64,000 nucleotides of DNA from Betaproteobacteria bacterium. Its GTDB lineage: Bacteria > Pseudomonadota > Gammaproteobacteria > Burkholderiales > SG8-41. The first letter of the stretch is position 1. Every line of letters starts with the position of its first letter. Both the position numbers and the translations under genes were made by a program. The notes under the pieces were generated by a model. The model had not been told where the DNA came from and made no database searches. It saw only the letters and a program-made list of their open reading frames with translations. This document shows, piece after piece, positions 24,713 through 34,302 of this stretch. The stretch covers positions 22,331-86,330 of the forward strand of contig JAQGNH010000141.1 in the NCBI GenBank assembly GCA_028291945.1, written 5' to 3'.

Positions 24713-25681
24713 TCAGTCTACTTTCGCGCCTGAAATCCTGATCACCTTCTCGTATTTGTCGTAGTCCGATTTCAGGCGCTGCGCGAACTGCTCCGGGGTC
24801 ATCACGAGCGGATCAAGAGTCTGGCTCTTCAGTTTCTCGGCGACGTCAGGCATGCGCAGTATCTTGTGGATTTCGGAATTGAGCTTGTCGACTACCGCTT
24901 TCGGCGTACCTGCAGGGCCCAGTGCGCCAATCCATGCGGTGAATTCGTACCCGGCAACGCCCGACTCCGCAATGGTCGGCACGTCCGGAAACGCTTCCAC
25001 GCGGTAATCTGAAGTGACTGCAATCGGACGGATACGACGTGTTGCAATCTGCGGCATCACTGCGCCTATGGTAGCAATCATGGCCTGGACTTCTCCGGAC
25101 GCGATCGCAATGGCTGCGGGCCCACCGCCCTTGTAAGGCACGTGCACCATGCGCGTATTCGTCATGGCATTCAGGAGCGCCATCGTAAGATGCACGAAGC
25201 TGCCGTTGCCGGACGATCCGTAGACGACTTGCCCGGGCTTCGACTTTGCAAGGGCGACGAGCTCTTTCACGGATTTCACCGGCATCGAAGGATGCACTAC
25301 CAGCATGCCGATCTGCACACTGATCGGAGCTATTCCGACGAAATCCTTCAGCGTGTCGTACGGCAGCTTCTTGTAGAGGTGCGGATTCGCCACGTGAGTG
25401 GCGGAATGAATCATGAACGTATAGCCGTCAGGCGGACTCTTCGCGACGAGGTCGGACCCAATCGTACCTGCCGCGCCACCGCGATTGTCTACGATGAACT
25501 GCTGGCCGAGGATTTCGCTCAGCTTCTGCGCCACGATGCGCCCGACAATGTCGTTCGACCCCCCGGGCGGCCACGGGATCACGACGCGCACGATTTTAGC
25601 CGGATAGACTTGAGCGCGCACTGCGACAATTCCCAGCGACAGGAATGCCGCGAGCGCCATCGCGATGTTGGCACGCCTCAT
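24713..25681 (-). CDS. Bug/TctC-family substrate-binding protein
   Basis: The protein has 322 aa from the ATG at 25681 with GAGGAGGAAG upstream. The signal peptide ends near VRAQ, followed by YPAKIVRVVIPWPPGGSND, VDNRGGAAGTIG and VPYKGGGPA. It is divergent from the CoA-transferase at 25858, and the gap between them (176 bp) must hold both promoters. Divergent pairing with the CoA-transferase suggests that the bound acid is activated by that enzyme. Confidence 0.92.
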   Translation of the reverse strand: MRRANIAMALAAFLSLGIVAVRAQVYPAKIVRVVIPWPPGGSNDIVGRIVAQKLSEILGQQFIVDNRGGAAGTIGSDLVAKSPPDGYTFMIHSATHVANPHLYKKLPYDTLKDFVGIAPISVQIGMLVVHPSMPVKSVKELVALAKSKPGQVVYGSSGNGSFVHLTMALLNAMTNTRMVHVPYKGGGPAAIAIASGEVQAMIATIGAVMPQIATRRIRPIAVTSDYRVEAFPDVPTIAESGVAGYEFTAWIGALGPAGTPKAVVDKLNSEIHKILRMPDVAEKLKSQTLDPLVMTPEQFAQRLKSDYDKYEKVIRISGAKVD

Positions 25682-25857
25682 ACTTCCTCCTCGTCGATTA
25701 TTTACAGCCCGAGACGCATTCACTGCTCGAGTCCATTATGGTGGAGCCCCATCGTGAGTTCAACGCGCCGGGAACTGAGGCGTGCGGGCTTCTGCGCTAG
25801 AATTGTCGAATCTATTCTGCAGCCCGCCTGCCGGGCTATCCCAAAGGAGAAGTCTGA

Positions 25858-27117
25858 ATGGCGCTTCCGCTCGAAGGCGTCCGGGTGCTCGATTTGACCA
25901 GCGTGATGGCCGGGCCGTACTGCACGATGGTCCTCGGCGACATGGGTGCGGAGGTCATCAAGATCGAGAATTTCCCGGAAGGCGACGCTTCACGCCGATT
26001 CGACCCGAAAATAAATGGAGAGTCCTACTGCTTCGCGGTGCTCAATCGCAACAAGAAAAGTGTCGGGCTCAATATGAAGGATGCTCGCGGCAAAGAAGCT
26101 TTCATGAAAATCGCTGCGCAGGCGGACATCATCACGGAAAACTTTCGGCCGGGCGTAACGAAGAAGCTCGGTATCGATTACGACGCGATCAGCAAGCTCA
26201 ACCCGCGCGTCATTTACGCGTCGATGTCGGGCTTCGGTCAGACCGGCCCGTACGGCAGGAAAGGCGGCTTCGACATCGTCGCGCAAGGCATGTCCGGCAT
26301 CATGATGATGACCGGCTATCCCGGCGGGCGTCCGGCGAAAGTGGGAATCGCGATGAACGATATCGCAAGCGGCGTAACCGCCCTCTACAGCATTTTAGGC
26401 GCCTACATCGGGAAGCTGCGCAATGGTAAAGGCCAGTACCTCGAGACTTCTCTGCTCGAAGCTGGACTCGCATGGACGCACTGGGAATCCGGCGCGTATT
26501 TCGGATCCGGCGAGTTGCCCGAAGCGACAGGAACCCGCCATCGCCGGTCGACCCCGTATCAAGCCTACAAGACGCAGGACGGCTATGTCACCGTAGGCGG
26601 CAACAACGCGAAGCTGTGGACGGCCTTCTGTACTCAAGTCTGTGACAAGCCTGAATGGCTCGACGATACGCGTTTCAACCCGCTATCAGAACGCCTGAAG
26701 AACATTGACGAGCTCGAGCGCGAGATCGAAACGGTATTCGCGAAACAACCCACGGCGCACTGGGTCGAAAAACTCGACGCTGCCGGGGTCCCCGGCGGTC
26801 CCGTATATACGTACGATCAGATCCTGGCCGATCAACACATCAGGGCTCGCAAGATGGTCGTCGAGATCGATCATCCGCGCATCGGTCGCATGAGGTCTCT
26901 CGGGATTCCGGTAAAGTCGACCGGCGAGCTGCTCGAGATTCGGAAGCCGGCGCCGTGGCTCGGGCAGCACACGAATGAAGTGCTGAACGAGATGGGATAC
27001 AACACAGCTGACATCGAAAAGCTGTATTCCGAGGGCGTCCTGTACGACAAGTATCGGGACCAGCCTGCGGCGCAGGCCAGCGTGCCTCACTCGTCTCCGG
27101 CGACGGCTGCCGAGTAG
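25858..27117 (+). CDS. Family III CoA-transferase (CaiB/BaiF)
   Basis: The protein has 419 aa and is full length. The ATG at 25858 has AAAGGAGAA upstream. Motifs are LPLEGVRVLDLTSVMAGPY, DMGAEVIKIE, SMSGFGQTGPYGRKGGFD and GNNAKLWTAFC. The usual catalytic Asp position carries Glu in TSLLEAGLAW, as in many family members annotated from catabolic operons. It probably moves CoA from a dicarboxyl-CoA donor to an imported acid. A possible -10 (TAGAAT, near 25798) precedes it. Confidence 0.91.
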   Translation: MALPLEGVRVLDLTSVMAGPYCTMVLGDMGAEVIKIENFPEGDASRRFDPKINGESYCFAVLNRNKKSVGLNMKDARGKEAFMKIAAQADIITENFRPGVTKKLGIDYDAISKLNPRVIYASMSGFGQTGPYGRKGGFDIVAQGMSGIMMMTGYPGGRPAKVGIAMNDIASGVTALYSILGAYIGKLRNGKGQYLETSLLEAGLAWTHWESGAYFGSGELPEATGTRHRRSTPYQAYKTQDGYVTVGGNNAKLWTAFCTQVCDKPEWLDDTRFNPLSERLKNIDELEREIETVFAKQPTAHWVEKLDAAGVPGGPVYTYDQILADQHIRARKMVVEIDHPRIGRMRSLGIPVKSTGELLEIRKPAPWLGQHTNEVLNEMGYNTADIEKLYSEGVLYDKYRDQPAAQASVPHSSPATAAE

Positions 27118-27168
27118 CGAGCACGAGGCCGGCCACGCCCGCACGGCTTAGCGCTAAAGGCCCTCGAA

Positions 27169-27483
27169 TTGTCCTGGCTCTATCTATTGATCGCAGGGCT
27201 GCTCGAAATCGTGTGGGCGATCGGGCTCAAGTACACCGCAGGTTTCACCCGCCTTGTGCCGAGCGCGATTACGCTCGCCGCGATGATCGCGAGCGTAGGG
27301 TTTCTCGGGCTTGCATTACGAACGATACCGGTCGGCACCGGCTACGCTGTGTGGACGGGGATCGGTGCGGTGGGTACGGCGATACTCGGTATCGTGCTTC
27401 TCGGCGAGCCTGCAACGGCCGCGCGCCTGCTATGCATAGGCGTGATCGTCGCAGGGATCGTAGGGCTTAAGCTCGTTTCATGA
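27169..27483 (+). CDS. SMR-family exporter of the Gdx/SugE type
   Basis: The protein has 104 aa with four membrane helices. Glu13 in [15 protein letters not shown] is the conserved proton/substrate residue, and the sequence around it is of the SugE/Gdx guanidinium-exporter branch rather than EmrE. The start is a TTG at 27169 without a clear ribosome site. It stands alone after the CoA-transferase and ends beside a hairpin shared with the convergent gene. I looked for a guanidine riboswitch in the 50-bp leader and saw none. Confidence 0.87.
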   Translation: MSWLYLLIAGLLEIVWAIGLKYTAGFTRLVPSAITLAAMIASVGFLGLALRTIPVGTGYAVWTGIGAVGTAILGIVLLGEPATAARLLCIGVIVAGIVGLKLVS

Positions 27484-27487
27484 ATGC

Positions 27488-27505
27488 GGCGGGAAAGATC
27501 CCGCC
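27488..27505. terminator. Hairpin between convergent genes
   Basis: GGCGGGA and TCCCGCC pair over a four-base AAGA loop. It lies 5 bp after the SMR stop and 9 bp before the stop of the opposite gene. A short run with T follows, so it may end transcription from both sides. Confidence 0.55.
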
Positions 27506-27513
27506 GTCCAGTT

Positions 27514-28086
27514 CTAGGGTTCCTTGGCGCCGTCGGGCACGGAGGACTGCTGGACCGGCACGGAATCCGGCATCATGCCAGACGGCGGCTTATCTTCCTC
27601 GCGGTTCACGAAAGACTTACCGAGGGGAGTGCCCTCTTCCATGATGCCGTCGAGCTGGCACTGCGGGCTTCCCTTACGGATCGTCAGGCTGCCATTGATC
27701 TGCCCCTCCATGCCGCAGTAACGCTCGCGATCGATATCGCGAAAGATGAAATGGTATTCATTTTTCTTGTGCTCGATCAGGAAAGCGCCGCGGTCGAGAT
27801 TGACGCTCGTCACATTGCCGTTGTCCTTCCACTTGCTGTACATGTCGCGGTTGCGCTGAAGGTAGATCGAGCAGGTGCGAGGCTTCCACTTGCTGTAATA
27901 CGCGAAACTGTCCGTCTTACCCCCGACCAGGACGACCGCGATGCGTGCGTGGCGGTCCTCGGTACCGAGCCGGCACGAGAGCGTTTCTGTTTTCTGCGGC
28001 GCGCGTTTGACGGCCTTCTGGGCCGCAGCGCCTGAGATGCTGACCGACATGAGTACTGCGCAGCAGAGCGCGCGCTTGCTAAACAT
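27514..28086 (-). CDS. Secreted protein of unknown function
   Basis: The protein has 190 aa from the ATG at 28086, preceded by GAGGAGGTCA. A signal peptide of about 22 residues ends in GAAA. The mature part has four Cys (CRLG, CSIY, CGME, CQLD), compatible with two disulfides, and an acidic, Pro-rich tail. I do not recognise a family. Its own promoter is likely, as the neighbours on both sides are separate transcription units. Confidence 0.75.
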   Translation of the reverse strand: MFSKRALCCAVLMSVSISGAAAQKAVKRAPQKTETLSCRLGTEDRHARIAVVLVGGKTDSFAYYSKWKPRTCSIYLQRNRDMYSKWKDNGNVTSVNLDRGAFLIEHKKNEYHFIFRDIDRERYCGMEGQINGSLTIRKGSPQCQLDGIMEEGTPLGKSFVNREEDKPPSGMMPDSVPVQQSSVPDGAKEP

Positions 28087-28177
28087 CGTGATTGACCTCC
28101 TCGGAAGCCGCGCCACTCAATGGCGACATCGGCGTAGAGAGTTTACGTCCGCGTATCCGCGCTTCAAACTAAAAACC

Positions 28178-29233
28178 TCACATCGCGCGGGTGATGGCAT
28201 CTCCCATTTCGGCCGTGCTCGCTTTGCCGCCGAGATCGCCGGTGAGATGTCGCGCTTCAGCGACAACTTTCTCTACGGCTAACGCGATGCGCTTTGCGGC
28301 TTCGACAGCGCGCGAATCGCTGCGCTTGCGGCCTAACCATTCGAACAGCATCTGCCCGGACATGATCATCGCGTATGGATTTGCAATGTTCTTTCCCGCA
28401 ATGTCTGGCGCCGAGCCATGTGTCGCCTGCGCCATCGCCTGTGTGTAACCTACACAAAGACCCGGCGCCAGACCGAGGCCGCCCACGATTCCTGCGCCTT
28501 CGTCCGTGAGGATGTCACCGAACTGATTGGTCGTGACCACGACGTCGTATTGCTGCGGGCGCATGACGAGCTTCATCGCGAAGCCGTCGACGAGCACCTC
28601 TTCCAGTTCGACGTCGGAGAACTCTTTCGCCACCTTCCGACATTCCTCTGCAAACATTCCACACACCAGGCGATAAACAGGCTCCTTATGGACTGCGGTG
28701 ACCTTCTTTCGGTTCCTCGTCCTTGCGATTTCGAATGCTTCGCGCGCTACGCGGTTCGCACCTTTGCGAGTCACGACGCGAGAGCCAATCGAGATCTCAT
28801 CGTTCGGCCGGAATTCACCGCTGCCGGCAAACACCACACTGCCTGACTGCATGCCTTCCGTGACTTCGCGCAGGAACACGATGTCCACATCTTTGTGCAG
28901 AGAAGGCAGATTTGGATAGGACTTCACCGGCTTCACGTTCGCGAAGAGCTCGAATCTCTTGCGCAGCGGGGGATTCAGCCACGTCGGGTCGTTACGCGGA
29001 TACGCATTATGTCCGATCGGTCCCTGTATCCAGCCGTCGACTTTGGCGAGCGCATCGACGGTGACCTGCGGCATCGTGTGCCCGTGGCTTTCATGGCCTT
29101 TCCTGCCAATCGGCAGCGGCTGCCAGTCGACTTCGAGCCCGGTCTTGGCGGCCGCCGCTTTCATGACCTTGACGCATTCGGGCACAACTTCGAGCCCGAT
29201 ATCGTCGCCTTCCAGAATTCCTATGCTCAGCAC
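28178..29233 (-). CDS. Isocitrate/isopropylmalate dehydrogenase family protein
   Basis: The protein has 351 aa from the GTG at 29233 (AAAGGA upstream). A longer frame to 29302 is possible but reads a poor N-terminus. LSIGILEGDDIGLEVV is the nucleotide-site start, with GDDIG where most members have GDGIG. The C-terminal HGSAPDIAGKNIANP is the family signature. The Arg/Lys set ELFANVKPVKSYPNL matches decarboxylating 2-hydroxyacid dehydrogenases. It should oxidise and decarboxylate a malate-like acid with NAD+; the substrate is open (tartrate, isopropylmalate or similar). A TATAAT on the minus strand near 29265 may be its -10. Confidence 0.87.
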   Translation of the reverse strand: MLSIGILEGDDIGLEVVPECVKVMKAAAAKTGLEVDWQPLPIGRKGHESHGHTMPQVTVDALAKVDGWIQGPIGHNAYPRNDPTWLNPPLRKRFELFANVKPVKSYPNLPSLHKDVDIVFLREVTEGMQSGSVVFAGSGEFRPNDEISIGSRVVTRKGANRVAREAFEIARTRNRKKVTAVHKEPVYRLVCGMFAEECRKVAKEFSDVELEEVLVDGFAMKLVMRPQQYDVVVTTNQFGDILTDEGAGIVGGLGLAPGLCVGYTQAMAQATHGSAPDIAGKNIANPYAMIMSGQMLFEWLGRKRSDSRAVEAAKRIALAVEKVVAEARHLTGDLGGKASTAEMGDAITRAM

Positions 29234-29452
29234 CGCTGCCGTCCTTTGTCGAATTACAACGTAAATTATAACGCGGCAAGCAGTTCGAACGCGCCGTTGC
29301 ACACCAATCGACGGCGGTGCACAGTAGCCGATATTTGCCGATCGCAGCTCTCCTGCAGCGGCCGTATTCGTCGGCGTCTCGGGAAGGGTTGGATACCGGG
29401 CGCGTCAAAGCATAATGTTCGATAACTCGACGCTAAAGCCGAAAGATTTCCA

Positions 29453-30679
29453 TTGATCAACGCGAATCTCGTGGCGCCAAAGACTCCGCATCGGGTCGGG
29501 CTGTATTTCGCCTTCCTTCAGTTTTTCTTCGCGATTACGTGGACCGTCTACGTTATTTTCCTGCCGAAGCTCGCCGTGCAGGCGGGCATTCCGAAGCAGG
29601 CGGTCATCTACATTCTCATGCTCGACCAGTTGATCTTCGTCGCGATGGATCTCGCGATGGGTGCGATTGCAGACAGGGTATCGCGCGTGCTCGGAAGACT
29701 CGGGCACGTCGTGCTCGCCGTGACGCTCGGTTCGTGCGTCGCGTTTTTGCTGCTCCCGTTCGCGGCTCCGCAAGGCGCCCCGTGGCTTTTTGTGCTGCTC
29801 ACGGTCCTGTGGACAGCGAGCTCGTCGGCCCTGAGGGCGCCACCCCTGATGCTGCTCGGGAAGTACGCGCCAAAACCCAGTGTGCCGTGGCTCTCGGCGT
29901 TGTCTCTTGTGGGTCTTGGCGTGGCGGGTGCAATCGGACCGTATCTGACGATCGTTCTGCGCGACGTCGACCCCCGAATACCTTTCGCGTTGTCCAGCCT
30001 CGCGCTTGCGCTAGCGACGATAGGCATCATCTGGTCCGAACGCACGCTCGCACTGACGTCTATATCCGGTGCTGAAGTCAGTGCCGCCTCTCCGGCAAAG
30101 CCGACGCGGCTGACGGTGCTATTTATGCTTGCAGTGCTGCTGCTTGGGCTCGGCTTCCAGATCCATTTCTCGATCAACAGCGCTTCGATGTATTTACGGC
30201 ACACCAAGCCGGATCAACTGCCCTACCTCATGCCAGTTTTCTGGATCGGGTTCAACGTGCTGATGCTTCCGGCAGCGCTTGCGACCCGACGTTACGGAGG
30301 ACTGGCAGTCACCGCCGTCGGTGCTTTGATTGCTGCCGTTGCTACGCTCGCGGCCTCCACCACAGGCAATCTCAATACGCTCATAGTCATGCAGTTCATC
30401 GCAGGCGGCGGATGGGGATGCGTTCTCATGAGCGCCGTTTCAGCCGCGCTGGCGATCGGTCACACTGGAAGCGAGGGGAAAATAACAGGTGCCCTGTTCT
30501 CGCTGCTCGCTCTCGCCGCGTTCGCGCGCATTGCGATGGTCGCCGTAGAGCTCAACAAGGATCCAGGGTACAGCGCGCTACTCACATGGTTGCCCGTGGC
30601 TGCGTGGGGGCTGGCAGCGGTGCTGCTGCTGATAGTGCTACCCAGCCAGCGCGAACGGTTTGCGGCCGCAACGGCCTGA
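29453..30679 (+). CDS. MFS transporter
   Basis: The protein has 408 aa with about twelve hydrophobic helices. The loop between helices 2 and 3 has GAIADRVSRVLGRLGH, a form of the MFS D-R-x-G-R/K motif. The start is a TTG at 29453; no better start precedes the first helix. It is divergent from the dehydrogenase at 28178 and 30 bp upstream of a small protein gene, with which it may form an operon. The substrate is unknown. Confidence 0.83.
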   Translation: MINANLVAPKTPHRVGLYFAFLQFFFAITWTVYVIFLPKLAVQAGIPKQAVIYILMLDQLIFVAMDLAMGAIADRVSRVLGRLGHVVLAVTLGSCVAFLLLPFAAPQGAPWLFVLLTVLWTASSSALRAPPLMLLGKYAPKPSVPWLSALSLVGLGVAGAIGPYLTIVLRDVDPRIPFALSSLALALATIGIIWSERTLALTSISGAEVSAASPAKPTRLTVLFMLAVLLLGLGFQIHFSINSASMYLRHTKPDQLPYLMPVFWIGFNVLMLPAALATRRYGGLAVTAVGALIAAVATLAASTTGNLNTLIVMQFIAGGGWGCVLMSAVSAALAIGHTGSEGKITGALFSLLALAAFARIAMVAVELNKDPGYSALLTWLPVAAWGLAAVLLLIVLPSQRERFAAATA

Positions 30680-30709
30680 AAACAGCTGCATTGATCGAAG
30701 GAGATATTC

Positions 30710-31099
30710 ATGGCAATGATCGTTCGTGCATTTCCGGTCCTGGCTGGCAAGGAAGAAGCCGCGCGCGGCTTCGCCGACACCGTCGGCGGACCGCGTAAAC
30801 AGGAAACCGCCTCGTTTCTGCAGAGCTTCGGCGTACGGCGCGAAAGCTGGCATCTGCAGCAAACGCCTCAGGGGATACAAATCATCGTTGTAACGGATGT
30901 CGAAGAGCCGCCGCACGAAAAGGCTAGAGCTTATGGAGCGTCTCAGGGTGCCTTCGAGCGCTGGTTCAAGGACAATGTCCGCGAGCTGTGCGGCGTGAAT
31001 GCGGACGAGCAACCTCTCGGGCCGCCGACTGAAACGATTTTCAGCTGGGACAGCGCAGCAAATCGGCGCAAATCATTCGATGCACCGATAGCGTCGTAG
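30710..31099 (+). CDS. Small protein, possibly a dimeric alpha-beta barrel
   Basis: The protein has 129 aa, with GAAGGAGA before the ATG at 30710. The pattern MIVRAFPVLAGKEEAARGF at the N-terminus and the later strand IQIIVVTDVEEP resemble ferredoxin-like monooxygenase/ABM folds, but I cannot name a family. It has no signal peptide. It is probably co-transcribed with the MFS gene 30 bp upstream. Confidence 0.72.
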   Translation: MAMIVRAFPVLAGKEEAARGFADTVGGPRKQETASFLQSFGVRRESWHLQQTPQGIQIIVVTDVEEPPHEKARAYGASQGAFERWFKDNVRELCGVNADEQPLGPPTETIFSWDSAANRRKSFDAPIAS

Positions 31100-31116
31100 C
31101 GTTCACCGCAGACGCT

Positions 31117-32457
31117 TCACCTGCCGGGCATTGATGCGCGCGCGACCTCGCCCGCATCCTTCAGCGTGCCGATTTCCCAGCAGAGCGTGATAAGACGGTC
31201 GCATTCAGCGTCGCTCAGGATGCCTTTTGTGAGCCCTCTGAACTTCCTTTCGAGATCCGCATCGCTCATGGGGCGAGCGAGGCTGCCGATGGCGTGCTCT
31301 ACGAATTTCTCGACTGTCTTGCCGTTCTTCAATTTGATTGCAACACGCGTTTGATCTTCGTGCATGCCGTTCTCGACGACGGCCGTGACGCGGTCTCGCA
31401 AAGCCGTCACACGCGGGTCGCTCACGCACTGATCGCTGTACTCGGCCTCTCCCCCGGCGCCATGAATGATTGCCACCGCCGCGGAGTGATAGACACTGAA
31501 CTTTCCTTCCAGACCCACCCGCGGCGTTTTCTTGCCAGTGAGCTCGAGCACGAGAGGATGCACTTTTGCTTCGATGGACTCGATGTCCTCCGCATTCAAT
31601 CCGTGCTCATTCCGCAGCTGGATACAAGCATCGATGATCGGATGAATGACGATGCCGCACGCGAAAGGCTTGTACGTATTGAGCGAAATTTCCCACGTCT
31701 CGCCCAGCCGTTCGGTAATTTCCTCGGGTTTGAAAGCGGTCGACAGGACGTGCGCGAAGCCGCGCTTCGCTTCGATGCCCTGATTGGAGCTTGTGAAGTT
31801 CTGCTGCGCGAGCAGCGCGGCGAGCAGGCCGTTGCGCGCAGCATTGCCCGGATGGAAGGGTTTGCACATGGTACCGAACATCTCGCGTAACCCTGAAGAC
31901 TGCGTCGCGGCGACGCCGAGTGCCCAGACCATCTGCTGTTCGTTGAGCCCGAGAAGCTTGCCTGCCGCCGCGGCTGCGCCGAAAACGCCTGCAGTGCCCG
32001 TGATATGCCAGCCGACGTCATAGTGCTGCGGATACACCGAGTTGCCGATGCGGCATTCAACTTCCACACCCAGTATGAAGGCATGAAGAAACGCTTCGCC
32101 TGAAACGCGCTGGCGCTCCCCCAGCGCCAGTATCGCCGACGCCACGGGACCGCTTGGGTGTATCACCGTCTTCAGGTGCGTGTCATCGAAGTCGAACGTG
32201 TGCGACGTGATGCCGTTCATGAGCGCGGCCTGCATGATATCGAGGCGCTCGCGGCGGCCGAGCACGGTCGCCTCTGCAGGACCCGAAAACTCCGCGAGCG
32301 CAGCAAGAGCACACTCGACCGTCTCGTGACGGCTCGCGCCCACTGCGCAGCCCACCCAGTTCAGAAATGAGCGCGCGGCTTCATGCCGCACCGGCTGGGG
32401 CACGTCGAGCGACTTGTGCTCGACGACGAAACGGGCGAGCGTGCGGGTTATTTCCAT
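31117..32457 (-). CDS. MmgE/PrpD family protein
   Basis: The protein has 446 aa, full length for the family. The motif FDFDDTHLKTVIHPSG near residue 88 and GITGTAG-like and KPFHPGNAARNG segments match PrpD proteins. The ATG at 32457 has GGAGATCC upstream. It is the last gene of a minus-strand set whose other members are an isocitrate-lyase-like enzyme and LeuC/LeuD-like subunits. In the methylcitrate cycle PrpD dehydrates 2-methylcitrate, and an analogous step on another tricarboxylate is plausible here. Confidence 0.9.
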   Translation of the reverse strand: MEITRTLARFVVEHKSLDVPQPVRHEAARSFLNWVGCAVGASRHETVECALAALAEFSGPAEATVLGRRERLDIMQAALMNGITSHTFDFDDTHLKTVIHPSGPVASAILALGERQRVSGEAFLHAFILGVEVECRIGNSVYPQHYDVGWHITGTAGVFGAAAAAGKLLGLNEQQMVWALGVAATQSSGLREMFGTMCKPFHPGNAARNGLLAALLAQQNFTSSNQGIEAKRGFAHVLSTAFKPEEITERLGETWEISLNTYKPFACGIVIHPIIDACIQLRNEHGLNAEDIESIEAKVHPLVLELTGKKTPRVGLEGKFSVYHSAAVAIIHGAGGEAEYSDQCVSDPRVTALRDRVTAVVENGMHEDQTRVAIKLKNGKTVEKFVEHAIGSLARPMSDADLERKFRGLTKGILSDAECDRLITLCWEIGTLKDAGEVARASMPGR

Positions 32458-32467
32458 TCAGGATCTC

Positions 32468-32610
32468 CGTAAATCGTAAGCCGTAAGCCGTACCGGTGCG
32501 CGCCGTAATTCATGTCGGGTTAACCGGCAGCGGCCAAGCACGACTCAGATGTCAGACAGCGCGTGGAGCTCGGAAAGTGCGGCTGTTCGGCTCACGGCTT
32601 GCGGCTCACG
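32468..32610. repeat. Inverted pair of heptad repeats
   Basis: The left arm (32468-32495) is four heptads: CGTAAAT, CGTAAGC, CGTAAGC, CGTACCG. The right arm (32588-32610), read on the minus strand, is CGTGAGC, CGCAAGC, CGTGAGC. The arms are inverted with about 90 bp between, in the gap before the PrpD gene. They could form a long imperfect stem. Confidence 0.6.
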
Positions 32611-33505
32611 CTCGACGTTGTAAGAACCTGCTCTCCCACTCTTCCACATCCGAGAGTCCGAGCGCTTCGTTGTATTCCCTGAAGTCGAGCATGCGCTCAC
32701 GCGCTTTTTTCGTACTGCCGTCGCGCTTCAAAACACCCAGCGCTTCGCGTATGCCGAAACCCGCTGCATAACGCGCGAGCCCCGGATAGATCGCGAGCCG
32801 GAAACCCAATGCATCGAGCTCGGCAGCACTCAGGTCTCCGACCTTGCCTGCTTCCTCTACATTGACGAGACAGGGCGCATCGATTTCGCTCGTCACCCGC
32901 CTCAACTCCTCCACGATATTCGGGCTGCCTTTGAGCTCGACGAACACCACATCCGCACCCGCTTTGCGATAAGCCTTCCCGCGGCGAATCGCCTCATCGA
33001 GACCGTGGGCTGCCGCTGCGTCTGTTCGCGCAATGATGATGAAATCGGGATCGCGACGCGCAGCGATCGCGGCTTCGATCTTGCCCACGTGCTCCGCCAT
33101 TTCGACGACGGGACGCGAACCTGGCAGATGTCCACAGCGCTTCGGTGACACCTGATCTTCGATGTGGATCGCCGCAACGCCGGCGGCTTCGAATTCCTGG
33201 ACCGTGTGGCGAACATTGACTGCATTGCCGTAGCCGGTATCCGCGTCGCAGATCAGCGGGATGTTCACACACGCAGCGGCGCGATGAGCGTGACTTGCAA
33301 AAAGGGTGAGATCGATAAGCCCGACATCCGGGCGGCCGAGCAGACTGGCCGAAACGCCGTTGCCCGTCATGTACACCGCATCGAAACCCGACTGTTCGAC
33401 GAAGCGGGCGCCGTAGGCATCGTAAATACCCGGCGCAACCAGCATCGGTCCTTTCAATAATCTTTCACGTAATCTCTGCCGGATCGTAGCCATAGCCTGG
33501 ACCAT
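32606..33505 (-). CDS. Isocitrate lyase / PEP mutase family lyase
   Basis: The protein has 299 aa. The active-site motif KRCGH is at residues 122-126 and the metal-site DADTGYGN at about 87-94, both as in methylisocitrate lyase and 2,3-dimethylmalate lyase. Such enzymes cleave a C-C bond to give pyruvate, glyoxylate or a similar product in the cytosol. The ATG at 33505 has a modest AAAGG upstream; an ATG four codons later is also possible. The aconitase-like LeuCD pair lies upstream and the PrpD protein downstream, so a hydratase-isomerase-lyase path is likely. Confidence 0.88.
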   Translation of the reverse strand: MVQAMATIRQRLRERLLKGPMLVAPGIYDAYGARFVEQSGFDAVYMTGNGVSASLLGRPDVGLIDLTLFASHAHRAAACVNIPLICDADTGYGNAVNVRHTVQEFEAAGVAAIHIEDQVSPKRCGHLPGSRPVVEMAEHVGKIEAAIAARRDPDFIIIARTDAAAAHGLDEAIRRGKAYRKAGADVVFVELKGSPNIVEELRRVTSEIDAPCLVNVEEAGKVGDLSAAELDALGFRLAIYPGLARYAAGFGIREALGVLKRDGSTKKARERMLDFREYNEALGLSDVEEWESRFLQRRA

Positions 33506-33758
33506 CCTTGTCTCAACCTTTCCTGGAGAACGACTGTTCGTTTGCCAACTCGCCGCTTCTTACTGCGTCACGGCAAGCTCGTTGGCGCGCTTTCTGGGTA
33601 GCGCCAGTGAGACGGTTCCCTTACGGACTGTAGACCAGCAGAAGCGGCGTAAATATTTGTATCCAGCGGTGATAGCCGCATCAACACGCGGCTTGCACCC
33701 GAAGCGTAAGCGGAAACGCGCGTACCCCTTTACGCTGCGGCTTAGATCCCGAACCGGT

Positions 33759-34259
33759 TCATGCGACTTTCCAATCGGGATAACGTTGGAGGAAGGGTAT
33801 GAGCCCACCCGCCGCGAGCAGCGTCTGAATCGCTGCAGGCAAAGGCGGAAACACGCGCTGCAGCCCGGGATCGAGCACGTTCATCACACCGGCGGTCAGG
33901 TCGATTTCGAGCGCGTCGTCTTGATCGATGCCCGAGATGTCACATTCCACCACCGGCAGGCCGTTATTGATCGCATTACGAAAGAACTGTCGCCCGAACG
34001 CCGGGGCGACGACAGCAGCTACGCCCAGCAGGCGCATCGCATGAACCGCCTGCTCGCGAGACGAGTTGATGCCAAAGTTTCTGCCCGCAACGATCACGTC
34101 GCCGGGTTTGAAACCCGACACGAACTGCGGCGCGATCTGCTCGAAAGCGTGTTGCGCGACATACGCAGTGTCCTTGCCGGGCATGTACTTCGCGGAGCAA
34201 TGCAGATCGGTGTTTATTTCTTCCGGGAGGAGATGGGCCCTGCCTTTGATTTTCTGCAT
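33759..34259 (-). CDS. Isopropylmalate dehydratase small-subunit-like (LeuD/aconitase swivel domain)
   Basis: The protein has 166 aa from the ATG at 34259; a TTG four codons earlier is also open. NTDLHCSAKYMPGKD and GRNFGINSSREQAVHAM are hallmark substrate-contact motifs of LeuD-type subunits. It pairs with the LeuC-like gene 134 bp upstream to form a [4Fe-4S] hydro-lyase in the cytosol. The length and the short linker resemble the dimethylmaleate/homoaconitase-type branch rather than the biosynthetic LeuD of about 200 aa. About 250 bp separate its 3' end from the lyase gene; I see no gene in that gap. Confidence 0.88.
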   Translation of the reverse strand: MQKIKGRAHLLPEEINTDLHCSAKYMPGKDTAYVAQHAFEQIAPQFVSGFKPGDVIVAGRNFGINSSREQAVHAMRLLGVAAVVAPAFGRQFFRNAINNGLPVVECDISGIDQDDALEIDLTAGVMNVLDPGLQRVFPPLPAAIQTLLAAGGLIPFLQRYPDWKVA

Positions 34260-34302
34260 GTAGTGTCTCAACTAGTTACACATCGTGCTCGCCGCTCGAC
34301 GG

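Noticed and set aside
27118..27168. Guanidine riboswitch before the Gdx/SugE gene
   Set aside because: I looked for paired ACGR-loop hairpins and for a ykkC-like fold; no convincing stems are present in the short leader.
33560..33808. Small minus-strand open frame before the lyase gene
   Set aside because: It overlaps the LeuD-like stop, has no ribosome site and no family resemblance; the 250-bp gap is left without a gene.
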